Origin: Piromyces finnis
Taxonomy: Eukaryota; Neocallimastigomycota; Neocallimastigomycetes; Neocallimastigales; Neocallimastigaceae
Direction of reading: 5' to 3'
Assembly (NCBI GenBank): GCA_002104945.1
Contig: MCFH01000029.1
Span: forward strand, 124,001 to 188,000
DNA length: 64,000 bases
Translations under genes and position numbers: made by a program
The notes under the pieces: model-generated
What the model was told of the DNA's origin: nothing
The model's input: the letters and a program-made list of their open reading frames with translations, nothing else
The model's database searches: none
Shown here: positions 23,635 through 36,251 of the stretch, piece after piece
Numbering within the stretch: position 1 is the first letter of the stretch
Layout of the letters: each line of letters starts with the position of its first letter

Positions 23635-26600
23635 GTTATTATAAGGAATTCTCTTTTTCTAAGTTTTATTATTTATCAAATTATTATTACTTTTTTTTTA
23701 TTATCTTCGATAGTGAAACAAATTTAAAACATTGCGTCTCTCTACCTCAACTATCTTTTTTACGTGGTATAGACGAATTTAATAATATAGAGTGTATTGT
23801 TCGATGTGAACCACCTAATGATAGTTTTTCATCATTTGATGGAACTATTTCTCTTCATAAATTAAATTCTTCAACATCTTCATCACAGGAATCAAGCTCA
23901 ACTGAACTCATACCTTCTGGTGATAGTAGTTATAATGATTCTAATAATAATAGTTGTACAACTGTTGATGTATCTGAAGAGAGTAGTTCCACTAACAGTC
24001 ATCGTCTTCATACACCACTAAAATATATTGAACGATATAATTCATTTAAAGCGAAAGCTTTTGATAAAGAGCTACCTATTTCTTCTGATCAAATTTTATT
24101 TAGAGGATCTGTTTTAAGAAATACTAATTGTATATATGCCTTATCACTTTATACTGGTAAAAACACCAGAATATTTTTAAATTCTAAACAAACTGGACTA
24201 AAGTTTAGTAGTACAGAACATAGAATAAATATGTTCCTAGTTATAATTATTATATTCAATATTATACTATTGGCTATATCCATAACTATTGATGTTAAGT
24301 TCAAAAGACGATTAAGAAAGAATCGTTCAAGATATGGTTCAAGAAATTATCATTGGTATTTAGATAAATATGAAAATCAATCAATTTTTGAGGACAGTAT
24401 TAAAAGTTTTTTTTCCTTTTTCGGATTGTATTCTTATCTTGTTCCAATAAGTATATTTGTTACTTTAGAAGGGGTTCGTGTCCTTCAAACAAAAATTATG
24501 GAATGGGATCATCGATTAATGGGAAAACGAATTGTTACTGTTCATCCAAATTCTGGTTCAAAAAATATTAATAATACTGTTATGAATCTTGATAATGATC
24601 CAAATCTACCTGAAAAATGTGACTCTAAAAGATCCACTTCTTCTACCGAATTACGATCAATCGAATCATTACAAGGTCGAAAAAATAATAAAAGTACAAG
24701 AAAGACAAAAAAAAATAATGAAAAAAAAATAAAAGCAGCTCATAATGATGAAAAATCCAATGAAGATATAAATAATGATAGTTCAAAAACATTGGAAACA
24801 CAATCCTTACTATCTGAATCCACTTCACTTCAATTAAAAGAAAAACATCTTACTGTACAAAATAATGGTAAACAACGTCAAGTGGAGCAACCATGTCAAG
24901 GTCAATTTAAAACAACAAAACAAATTGAATGGGTACCAATGAAAGCAAATAGTTTTAACCTTGGTGATGATTTAGGTCAAGTAGAATATATTTTTAGTGA
25001 TAAAACCGGTACATTAACACAAAATTTTATGAAACTTTCTAAATGGTGTATTAATGGGGTAGTTTTTGATGGATCTAATGATAATGAATGCTTTTCAAAG
25101 ATTATTCACAATAAAACTGAGATGGCTAATGATTCTGAAATGAATGACTATATATATGAATACTGTCGTGCTATTACTACATGTAATATGGTTATTCCAA
25201 CGCAAAATCATCAAAATAATCATATTGACTATGAAAGTCAATCACCAGATGAAGTAGCTCTTATCCAAGGATTAACTCGATGTGGTGTTCAACTTTTAAC
25301 CCATACCAAACATGATATTTCTATTCAAATTTTTGATGCTTATGAAGAATTTACGATCGAGATGTTAACTGAATTTTCTAGTGATCGTAAACGCATGAGT
25401 ATTATAGTAAAGGATAAAAATAACCAGTATACTCTTTATTGTAAGGGAGCTGATGATGTTATTATGGAAAGACTTTCTACCGATCCTAACGTAAATACAA
25501 AAAATTTGATAGCATCAACAAGATCTTCATTGAAAGAATTTAGTCAAAACGGTCTTAGATGTTTAGTAGTGGCAATGAGAAAATTTGATCAAGATGAAAT
25601 TGAACAATTTTTAGAACAATATAGAGTAGCCGAAAATAGTATTGGAAATCGTAATCAAAATGTTAATAAAGTTGTAAATTCTATTGAAAAAAATTTAAAA
25701 TTGCTGGGGGTCACAGCAATTGAAGATCAATTACAGGATGAAGTTCCAGAAACTATTGATTATTTGATTCATGTAACATTTAATATTTATATATATTTAT
25801 TATATTTTTATAATATATTCCTTAATTTAATCTTTTTTTTTTTTTTTTTTTTTATAATACTACTATTACTACTGTTACTATTACTAATACTATTCTTCTT
25901 CTTCTTCTTCTTCTTATTATATTTTTTTTTAAAATATTGCATAATTAAATCAATTAATATTTATTGCTATGATCATGTTTCATTATCCTAATAGTGTGGA
26001 ATAAAATTTTGGCTTTTAACAGGAGATAACCAAGATACAGCAATTAATATTGGATCTTCATCTAAATTAATTTCAAAAGATACAAATTTAATTGTTATTA
26101 ATGCTCATTCTGCTTCTCATTGTGGAAGACTTTTAGATAAACAAATTGCGAGAATGAAAGAAAGAGGAGAATGGGGTAGACTTTTTCTTGGTAAGCCTAA
26201 TTGTAATGATACTTCATTATGCGATCAAGAAAACTTTAAACCAAAAGATAATAAGTGTATTGAACATCTATGGAAAAAAAATGCTTTAGTTGTTTCTGGT
26301 ACAACACTTAAATTTATATTTGATCAAGATGTATTACCACCTTCAAATAATCAAGTTAATAGGAGTAAATTAAATGCCACTTTACCTAAACTAGATGATG
26401 ATGGCAATGTCATTGAAAACGGTCGAACGATAACAAAATTTAATCAATCCATGGAAAAAATATCTTTTATTCGCTGGATTAAAAATTTGTCTCATCGTAA
26501 ACGTTCAAGAACAATATATCCGGATGAGGATAATCAAGAAAATGAACCTAATGATGGTACAAAAAGTTTATTTTCGACAATTTCCAGTCGTTCCACAGCT

Positions 26601-28106
26601 TCATCCAACGATAAAAAGTCAAACAAGGAATCAATGTCCCTTTTACAGAAAAAGTTTGTTGAATTGGGTGTACGATGTCATTCTGTTATTTGTTGTCGTG
26701 CAACTCCATCTCAAAAAGCTAAAGTTGTTAATATTATCAAGACAAGTTTAAATAAAATGACTCTAGCCATTGGTGATGGTGCAAATGATGTTGCAATGAT
26801 TCAAAAGGCACATATTGGTATTGGTATTATTGGAAGAGAAGGAACACAAGCAATGCGTGCCAGTGATTATGCTATTTTAGAATTTAAATTTTTAAAAACT
26901 TTATTATGTATTCATGGTAGATATTCTTTTCTTAGAGTATCAAAAATGGTTTATCATTCATTTTATAAAAATTTCGTTTTATCTTTAATTCAATTTTTAT
27001 ATATGACAGTATCTTATTGGAGTGGATCTGTAAGTATCCTTACTAATATGTAAACTTTAAAATATCCATATATCAATATTGGTAGAGCTAATAAATCTAT
27101 ATTCCTTTATTTTTACTACTATTACCATAAACAGCTCGCGTATGAGTCTTATTTTAGAATGTCTTTTAATACTTTTTATACATCTGTATTTATATATATA
27201 TTATCTTGTTCAGATAAAGATGTCAGTTCAAAAACAATTAATGAAAATCCTGAATTGTATAAACAAATAATTAATAAAAAAAAAGGTTATTGGACTTCAA
27301 TAAAAACATTAGGTTGGTTAGCGGATGGAGTATGGCATTCATTTTGTATGTATTAGAGAAAAATTCATAAAAATAAGAATAATATTTAATAAAGATACTA
27401 ATTCTATTTTCATATACGACAGCTTGTTTTATCGGTACATATTTACTTTATTCTGATATTACTCTTAAAAATGATGAAATTGTCACTACAAGTTATGTAG
27501 GAATATGTTACTTTTTTGGAAATATTTTACTTTTTGTTACAATGATTAAAAATTTCTTAATTACTAGTTCATTTAATTACTTTTCATTATTTGGAATTAT
27601 TTTCACTTTCACCTTTTATTTATTTGATAAATATATTGTTGATTTTCACATCAATAAAGATTATTTAATTACACCAGAATATCGAACAATATCATTTTAC
27701 TTATCGTCATTATTAATTGTTATCACAAGTCTTTTACCAGATCTTGCTATTTTATAGTAAGTATAATTTTATAATAATAATAATAATAATTACTCTATGG
27801 ACTACGAAATTAATCGCTTTTATTTTTTTTAATAGCATCAAAGAAATATTTTACCCTTCAGACAACACAATTTTCCAAGAAATTGAATACTTAGAAAAAC
27901 AAAAATTAAAAAAACAGAAAAAAAGCAAAAAAATTTCAGACTTTAATTATTCTAATAATCTATTAAAATCTAATAATTCTAAGGAAAAAATACTATCAAA
28001 TGAACACACTCAAAATAATAATCTATATTCTGACAGTAAAAATGAAGACAATTATAACAATAATTTATTAAATCAGTTAGAATATGAAGATTATAAAAAT
28101 GTTTAA
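22372..28106 (+). CDS. P4-ATPase phospholipid flippase (1,529 aa, 10 exons)
   Basis: Exons: 22372-22495, 22703-22908, 23023-23166, 23285-23389, 23469-23569, 23714-25772, 25995-27029, 27135-27345, 27423-27756, 27836-28106, all in phase. P4-ATPases flip aminophospholipids to the cytosolic leaflet of Golgi, endosome or plasma membranes. Seen here: the entry motif NYVKTTKYTLFTFLPLNLWQ, first transmembrane pair, DGET actuator loop (about 226-229, the P4 signature), PISI in helix 4, phosphorylation site DKTGT (Asp656), TGDN (about 922) and GDGANDV (about 1173), then C-terminal helices and a Lys/Asn-rich tail. Family length is 1,100-1,350. The excess comes from low-complexity insertions: a Ser-rich one in the actuator domain (about 23820-24000), a Lys/Ser/Asn one between helix 4 and DKTGT (about 24540-24900), and one in the P domain (about 26160-26640). 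Flippases usually need a CDC50-type partner; none is in this window. Confidence 0.92.
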
Positions 28107-29069
28107 ATAATAATATTTTTTAAAAATTAATAAAATATATATCTTAAAATATAACAATTTTCAATTTCATTTTTTATACATTATAAAGAAATTTATATAG
28201 TAATTATTCAGCAAAGTAGACATTCAACATGGATTATGGGTTTGTACGACCCTTTCTGTCCGCCCGTCTACATATTTTCATCATTAGATTACTTTTATAA
28301 TTTCTTTATTTTATAATTATATTAAATTATTAATAAAATAAAATCATTATTTTATTAAGAAGATAATATAACTTTTAATTGATCAGACAAGGCTGAAACT
28401 TATATAAAGACTTTCGTCGACATAGGGTGTTCCGAAAGTAAATAAGGTCAACTTTTCCTCACATCAATTTTTTTAAATTTATAATTCAAACAACGATATT
28501 TAAAATTCTTAAACACCGTAATTAAATTATAACTTTTTTCTTTATTTTATTTTTTTTTTTTGAAGAAAGATAAAGTTGAAAATTCAATTTTTTTATTCTT
28601 ATACAGCTTAAAATTATAATAACCAATCATATAAATATGTTAATAATTACAATATTATGATTGGTCATTAATAATTACTTTTGTATATTACGAAATATGA
28701 TGATAATATGAAATATTTGAAGCATTGGAACATTTAAAAAATTTAAATATCTGTCGATATATGAATTTGTATTTATTTTTTTTTATTTTTAATGATATGA
28801 ATTAATTTTTTAAAGTTTTTATGGGTTAAATATGTAAAAGTTATTTATGAGAGTTAATAATAGAATAATAATTAAGGTTTAATTATTTATTAAAAAAAAT
28901 TATAGTTTAAAAAATTCGTTACTATATGTTCAATTTTCTATGAAATTAATTATGAAGATAGAATAAAAAAATATAATAAAAATATTTAAATCAAAATAAT
29001 AACATTACTACTTTATATAAATATCTATATATATTTAATTTTTTTTAAAAAATGTAATATATTTTATGA
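28107..29069. other. Intergenic DNA between convergent genes, with mobile-element debris
   Basis: It separates the 3' ends of the flippase (+) and LRR protein (-) genes. The segment 28216-28460 has more G+C and looks like degenerate mobile-element sequence (listed separately). The rest is AT-rich and featureless. Confidence 0.5.
28216..28460. mobile_element. Possible degenerate transposable-element fragment
   Basis: This is a non-coding island with unusual composition. It contains GTAGAC...GTCTAC inverted arms at 28216-28271 enclosing GACCCTTTCTGTCCGCCCG, then GATCAGACAAGGCTGAAACT and GGGTGTTCCGAAAGTAA near 28380-28445. Words like these are typical of terminal or untranslated parts of dispersed repeats in other genomes, and the last one looks like a DNA-transposon end. 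There is no transposase frame, and no clear target-site duplication was identified. Confidence 0.35.
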
Positions 29070-29688
29070 TCATAATAATGAAGTATTTGGTGATGGAATA
29101 AAAACTGGTTGTGGTATCATAATTTCACCTGCAGGATCAATGACACTAAAAGACATTTCAGCATTATTCATGTTGCTAGGGGTGTTTTCTATAAATGATA
29201 ATTCATCATCTGAAGATGATTGGGAAGGACTACTATTATAGTTGTTAAGTAATTTATGCTCTACAGTAGTTTGACTGTTTAAAGAATTATGATGACTCAT
29301 ACAATTGAAAATTGATATTGAATTATTATTATTCTCATCAAAAGTCATTGCGTTAGTATTATTAGTGTTATTTGTCTTTGAATAGAAAATAGAAGCTTCC
29401 GTACGACTATTATTTAAATTTTCTTCATATAATGTTGTTCCTTTATAAATATTCTTTTCCTTTTCTCTAGTCTTCTTTCTACTAAAGTGTGAGATGAAGC
29501 AGACAATAATTAATATAAATATAAGAAGACAAATTATTGATAAAGTCATAATTAAAACAGCAAATGATCTTTTACTTTTTTTTGTATTTTCAATATGTCC
29601 ATTTGTATTTGTAATATTACTTTCATTATTTAAATTATTATTATTATTACTGTCATTACTATTGCTACTATTTATATTATCATCATTA

Positions 29689-29720
<32 letters not shown>

Positions 29721-30833
29721 GTTGTTGTTGTTATTTAATTTTTGATGTGCTGCATTTCTATCTTCTTGGGCATCGTCTAATATTTAAAAAATATATATTT
29801 TTTAAAGAAATGAAAATTAATTTAAAATTTAAAAATATTATAAGTATTTGTTATTTTATTATTTAATTATTTGAAAAATATTTTTTAACTTACTTTGACA
29901 TTGTCCAATTTTGATGTTTTTGTCAGAATTTGAAAAGCATTGTATTGAACTCTTTCTTGGGGTGCAAATGTTATTTGGTAAAATACAATCTTTTATTGTG
30001 CTTACACTATCCCATTCAACAGGAATAGAATCATTTATTTGATTATTTCCACTAAATATACTATATATATATTTTTTTAAAGAAAAATGTATTATTAATA
30101 TTAAAATTTTATTTTTTATTTTATTAAAAAAATTTCTTTACATACATAGTTTCGATATTTTGTGGAAGATATGTTGGTAAATATCCTGATAATTTATTAT
30201 TTTGAATACGCCTATAATAATATAATAATATTTATTAGAATATTATTATATATATTATTTCATAATCACATTACTAAATATATAACTTACAATTGTTTTA
30301 AATTTGGAAATATATCTCTCAAGTCTCCTTTTATTTCGCCTTTTAATTGATTATTATATAAGTGTAATACTTCTAAATTATCTAGCTTTTTAAATAATTC
30401 CCAAGGAATGTCCGTTGCTATATTTTTTTCTTTTAATATACTATTATAAAATTTTCATTAAAAATTTTTGAATTAAATATTTTATACCTTTAAAAATTAT
30501 TATACTTTTAATAACACAGTACAAATAAATATTTTATGTTACATACATTGAATTTATTCTTGTATTAGTAGAATCACATATCCAATCAGTTGTGGCATAA
30601 TTACCGTTAGAAGCAGCAAGACGGGCATGATAATCACAACAATTTGCATTTTCATCTTTTGCAAAAGGTGGAAGATTTAGATTAAAATGTTTATATATTT
30701 CAATTAGGGTTTGACAATCTTGTTTAGTTTGTGAATTAACATTATTGTAATTATTTTGGGGAAGAGATTTACAAAAGGATAGATATCCTAATCCAAAAAA
30801 TAGTATTTTACCTTTATTTATTGAAAAAAACAT
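29070..30833 (-). CDS. Leucine-rich-repeat transmembrane protein (458 aa, 5 exons)
   Basis: Exons: 30833-30547, 30440-30291, 30211-30146, 30060-29894, 29776-29070, all in phase. The N-terminus is a signal peptide (about residues 1-24). A Cys-containing cap follows (CQTLIEIYKHF, NCCDYH, TDWICDS). Plant-type LRRs come next, including LDNLEVLHLYNNQLKGEI and IQNNKLSGYLP, and then a Cys-rich end cap (DCILPNNICTPR, IQCFSN). A poly-Asn linker encoded by AAT/AAC repeats leads to one transmembrane helix (AVLIMTLSIICLLIFILIIV) and a cytosolic tail of about 130 residues rich in Ser and Asn. There is no kinase domain. The layout suggests a cell-surface recognition or adhesion protein; its ligand is unknown. 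It is convergent with the flippase gene. Confidence 0.85.
29636..29736 (-). repeat. Asn-codon microsatellite inside the LRR gene
   Basis: ATT/ATC/GTT-type triplets (minus strand AAT/GAT/AAC) encode the poly-Asn/Asp/Ser linker before the transmembrane helix. Its length is likely to vary between strains. Confidence 0.8.
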
Positions 30834-33214
30834 TTCTTTTTATATATATCTATTTCTATTTCTATCTATTTCTACTTAATTTTATTTTTATATACTGATT
30901 TAATTAGAGAAAAAAGGTTGTAGTATAGATTATAGTAAAATGAATATTTCTTTATTATATTCAAAACTATTTTTATAAAATTAATAAAAATATTTAACTA
31001 TATTTATTGATTCTATTGAAATAATATTTGTTTATTTTATTACATTGAATTAATATTTTACTCCTAATAAATTATTGAATTATTTTTAGGTATTCAAAAT
31101 TTTATTTAAATTGAAACTCTTTTTTTTTTTTTTTTCCACTACAAAATTAATGACTATTTATTTGTAATTGAATTGAAAAATACTTTCTCTATTATATTTA
31201 ACTATGTTAATAATATTGTAAAATTTACTGATTTTTTTTAACTTTGAATGAATTTAATAATTACTTTATTCTAGTCTATTTTTATTTTATTAATTTTTGT
31301 TTCTTTTTTTTTATTTATAGATTTCTTTTTTAAAATATTTAATAATAAAATATTTTATTATAAATAATTTTTATTTATTAATATTTTTTTATAATATATA
31401 TTTTAATAAAAAAATTATTAAAATAATAATAATAACAATAAAAAACCAAAATTATTATAATAATAATTATAATAAATATGATTTTTACTAGTTTTTCAAA
31501 AAAAAAAAAAAAAAAAAAGAAAAAAAGAAAACAAAAAAATATTTTTTTTTAATATTTATTTAATATTTAATAATAGTTTTGATCTAGGTTTGACTACATT
31601 CATTTGTTTTAATAAAAATTCCATACTAATGATTAAAATATTATTATTCAATTAAATTTTAATATACAAGCAATTTACAAGAACCAATTTTCAAAAGAGA
31701 GAATTAAACTTTAAATAAGTAAAATGCTAAAAAAAATTAAAACATTAATACATCTTTTACCAGTCGTCTTTGTTTGACCACACTCCAGAATAATGGCATC
31801 AATTATATTAACATACAAATGAAATGAAATTAAAGGATTATTCAAAAAATTAAAAAAAAAATAAACAATAAATTAATCCTAATCATATTTAATTTACTAG
31901 TCATTAATTATTGAAATTTTTTAATATAAAACAATATATAAAATTTAATATTAAATATTAGAATTGAAAACAAAAATTATATTAATTTAATATTGAAAAA
32001 GTATAATGATTTTAAGGGTAAATAAATAAATATCATTGGCTGAATGTATCACATCGTCAAATAATAATAATTTTAATTTTTATTATTTTGTATTTCGTGT
32101 AACACTAAAAAATAAAAAATTATATTAAAAAAAATAAAACTCTGATGATGTTTGAATACTATATAATAAAGTTTATTTATTAATATTATAAATTAATTAA
32201 ATAATATAATATACTATTTTATATTATTATATATATTAAATAATAATTAATTAATTTAATTGTAGTTAATAATGAATGTGAAGGGTTAATAAAATATTAC
32301 TTTGCCTTTCAATGTGATATTTAATAATAATAATAATGTATTATTATATTATACTAAAACACAGTCTTTAACTTTTTAGTTATCACATTTTGTACATAAT
32401 ATCGTTCTATATATTATATGATATATGATAATAATATGGTAATAATAGTATTAATATTTTAATATAAAAACACAACAAAAAAATAATACATTTGATTAAT
32501 CAACTTTTCTATTTAATCTAAACCATGAATCTTTTATTGGAGCCATATGATGTTATTTTTTTTTAAAACAAAAGTAAAGATAAGTATATTTAATATCATT
32601 TCGCTTTTAAATTTATTCATTTTTAAATTTTTCATTTTTCAAGTAGTATTTGAAAGTAAAGTAAAAATAGTTTTTTAAAAATTTCTTTAATTTTATCTTT
32701 AAAATCAAGTAAATTACATAGTTTTTTTTATAGACTTTTGAAAATTAAAAAACAATATTATATATTATTATTTATATATAAATGCTTTTTTTTTTCTTTT
32801 TTAGTTGAATAAAAAAATAGACTAGAATGTCATAAATTAATTTTTAAATTTGAAAAATAAAACATAAGCTAGAAAAAGATATTTTATTTATTTTATTATT
32901 TTGATCAAGGTTAATTAAAAAAAAACTATTTTATTAGTTAGGGGTGAATAAACATATAGATTTTTAAAAGTTTTATATATTTAAGAAAGATGAATGAATA
33001 TAAGAAAATTATTAGAAAAGATATTTCATTTCTTTTAGTTTATAATATATTTAAAAAAATAAAATATATTATATTAAAATAACATTATTATTTTTCAAGG
33101 AATAATAATATTATTCGTAAAGTTTTTATTTATTTTTTATTGAAAAAAAAAAAAAGATAATACATTGATTGAGTTAGTAAACAAACAAAAAAAATAAATA
33201 AATAAATAAATAAA

Positions 33215-33285
<71 letters not shown>

Positions 33286-34059
33286 AAATTTTAATAATTA
33301 AATATCATTTTTTATAAAATAATAAATAAATAAATTAAATAAATGTTATTTAGGAACGCCATCACCATTTGATAATATTTAATATTAGGAAAGAAAAAAA
33401 AAGAATTTACTATTAATTTTATTTTTAATGGCAAGAATTAATTAATTATAAAATTGTTATACGTTACATATATTTTATGTATAAATAATTATATAAAATT
33501 GTGTGATTTTGTAATTTGTAATATATTTAATTAATAATAATTTTTTGATAGTTTATATATTGATTAAATTTAAATAATTAATTTTTTTTTATTAAATTAA
33601 ATTTTATAATAAATTTAAGAAAGAAAAAAAGGGTTTTTTTTTTTTTTTTTTTTACTTTGCTTCATTAATTAAAGAAAACAAACTAACTGAAGTAAATTAT
33701 TAAATAGGATAATCGATTATCAATATATTATTGAATTGTAAGCAAATGAATTTATTTATATACTTTATATAATAATATGTTATAATAGTAATATTTTAAA
33801 GATAAATTAATAATAATCTATCCAATTTATTACATTTGATTTAATATATAACATCCATTTTTGTTTATATTATGTAAATATATATATATATATATATATA
33901 TACTAGTAAATAAAGTAAAGTTTATTATACCTATTTATTTTATTTCTATTTTTTAAGTTGCATTACACTAAAATATACCAAAAATAATAAAACCACATTT
34001 AAAACTTTCAATAAATCAAAACAATCTTTATAAAAAGTAAAAATAAAATAAAAATTAAA
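30834..34059. other. AT-rich intergenic region between divergent genes
   Basis: About 3.2 kb separates the starts of the LRR gene (-) and the kinase gene (+). No coding region was recognised. It includes homopolymers (31500-31518 A run, 33634-33652 T run), an AT dinucleotide run at 33880-33902 and the tetranucleotide repeat at 33196-33290. Confidence 0.55.
33196..33290. repeat. Compound (AAAT)n-(AACT)n-(AAAT)n microsatellite
   Basis: A run of TAAA units is interrupted in the middle by about nine ACTA units and then returns to TAAA units. The central block probably spread from one point mutation in the original repeat. Confidence 0.9.
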
Positions 34060-36251
34060 ATGTCTGGATTACAAAAAACTGTAAGTTTTTTTTTTCTTTT
34101 TTGAAATTGATTTAATTAATCTCATTGTGTATTGCGCTTTTATTTTATTATTTAATATTGTTTGAAATTATTTTTTAATAATACTTAAAAGTATAAAAAT
34201 AAAAATTAAATTAATATTATAAATGTAACAATTTCATATACATTATAATAAATATTTATATTTATTAGCTTGCTCCTTGTGAATACAAGACTGGTAAAAT
34301 TTTAGGTCAAGGTAGTTATGCTATTGTCAAGGAAGCTATTCATGTAAATTTATTTATTATTATTTTTTTTTCCGTTATAATATATGAAACATAAAATATA
34401 TATAAAATTTTAATTTATTGAACTAAGTTATTAATGAGAATGATTTTCTATGTATATATTTTTAATGATGTAATATTTTTATCTCGAAAATTTGTATACT
34501 TTATTTATAACAATAATAATAAAGACCAAAACTGGAAAGACTTATGCCGTTAAAGTTATTAACAAGAAATTAATGCGTGGTAAAGAATTTATGATTCTTA
34601 ATGAAATTGAAATTCTTAAGCGTGTTTCCAAGGGTCATCCAAATATCACTACTTTATATGATTATTTTGAAACTCCAAACAACCGTACGAAATACTCTTT
34701 AAATAATATAATATAAATAGTGTATTAAAATATAAAATATTTTATCTAATGATTTCTTTATATTTTTTAAATAATAGTTTATCTTGTTATGGATTTGTAA
34801 GCAAAAAATTTAAAACTATAATTAAACATTATAAAGTAAGTTGATTATTAATTTTTTTTTTTTACAATAACTTATTATAAATAGATGTACTGGTGGTGAA
34901 CTTTTTGATCGTATTTACAACCGTGGACACTACTATGAAGCTGATGCTGCTGATATCGTTCGTACCGTTTGTAGTGCTGTAGCTTATCTTCACGATAAGA
35001 ATATTGTTCATAGAGATATTAAGGTAAAGTATTAAAATTTATAAGTTATTTTTAAATATTAATATATATGAAGTGGGTAGTGTGTGAAGAGTTTATTAAT
35101 AATAATTTTAAAAAATTTATTAGGCTGAAAACATGCTTTTTAAGAGCAAAGAAGAAAATGCACCATTATTAATTGCTGATTTCGGTTTATCAAAAATAAT
35201 TGATAATCAAATTAATGTTTTGATGACTACTTGTGGTACTCCAGGATATATGGCTCCTGGTTAGTAATCATATATAATTATTGATTTTTAATGTATTAAC
35301 AACATTACAACATCTTAAATTATTAAAATAATAATCCATTTTGTTCAATATATAATTATAGAGGTTATTGCTAGAACTGGTCATGGTAAGCCAGTTGATA
35401 TGTGGTCTATTGGTGTCTTAACTTACTTCTTGTAAGTAATCAATAATGTATAAATAATTTATAAAAGTATTATTAATTTTATTTTTATATATTTTTTTTA
35501 ATAATATATTGTATATGATTATTATTTCTATTTTTTTATTGCTTTCGATAGATTATGTGGTTATACACCATTTGATGGTCAAAGAATGGATGAAGAAGTT
35601 AAAAATATTTTAGCTGGTAATTACAAATTTGAACCAGTTCAATATTGGTTTGCTGTTTCTGAAACTGGTAAATAATTTTGAAAATTTCTATCGATGTTTT
35701 TTTTATCCATTATTTTTGCTAATAATGATTTTATTATAAAATATTATAAAATAAAAAAAAAAAATAAACAATTCTTTTCTTACACTATATGTGTATATTA
35801 TATTTCTTAATTTAATTTTCAATAAACAGCAAGAGATTTCATTAGAAAATTATTAGTTGTTAACCCAACTCTTCGTATGACTGCCAAACAAGCTTTACAA
35901 CATCCATGGCTTCAACCATCTCAAATGAATGTTCGTTCCGTTGATCCACCACAAAACTTAATGCCAATTATTAAGAGTAACTTTGATGCTAAGCGTAAGT
36001 GGAAGAAGGCTATGGAGTCTGTTCTTTTCACTCAACGTATGAAAATTGCAGCTGCTACTTCTGAAGCTATGAAGGCTGCTGCTGATGAAGAAATTAATGG
36101 TGAAACTGTTGTCGGTTCCGCTTATGTTCGTAATGATAAGGGTATTGATTCTTCTGATAATATTGATAAGTTAGAAAAGTATAACAGTACTGATTTCAAT
36201 GAATTAGAAAATGGTGAAAAAACTGATAATGCCGTTGAAAAGAACAATTAA
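34060..36251 (+). CDS. CaM-kinase-type Ser/Thr protein kinase (385 aa, 9 exons)
   Basis: Exons: 34060-34080, 34269-34343, 34525-34684, 34778-34796, 34885-35023, 35124-35259, 35362-35431, 35552-35667, 35830-36251, all in phase. Kinase landmarks: glycine loop [16 protein letters not shown] (Lys42), catalytic HRDIKAEN (Asp136), DFGLSK (Asp157), a [13 protein letters not shown] activation segment and [19 protein letters not shown]. This is the CAMK group, nearest to CaMK1/fungal Cmk. Residues after the domain ([20 protein letters not shown]) look like the autoinhibitory and calmodulin-binding helix. The last 60 residues are acidic and Asn-rich. Such kinases relay Ca2+/calmodulin signals in the cytosol. 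Exon 1 encodes only seven residues and exon 4 is 19 nt. Codon use is noticeably less AT-biased than in its neighbours (AAG, GTC, TCC), which suggests high expression. Confidence 0.92.
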
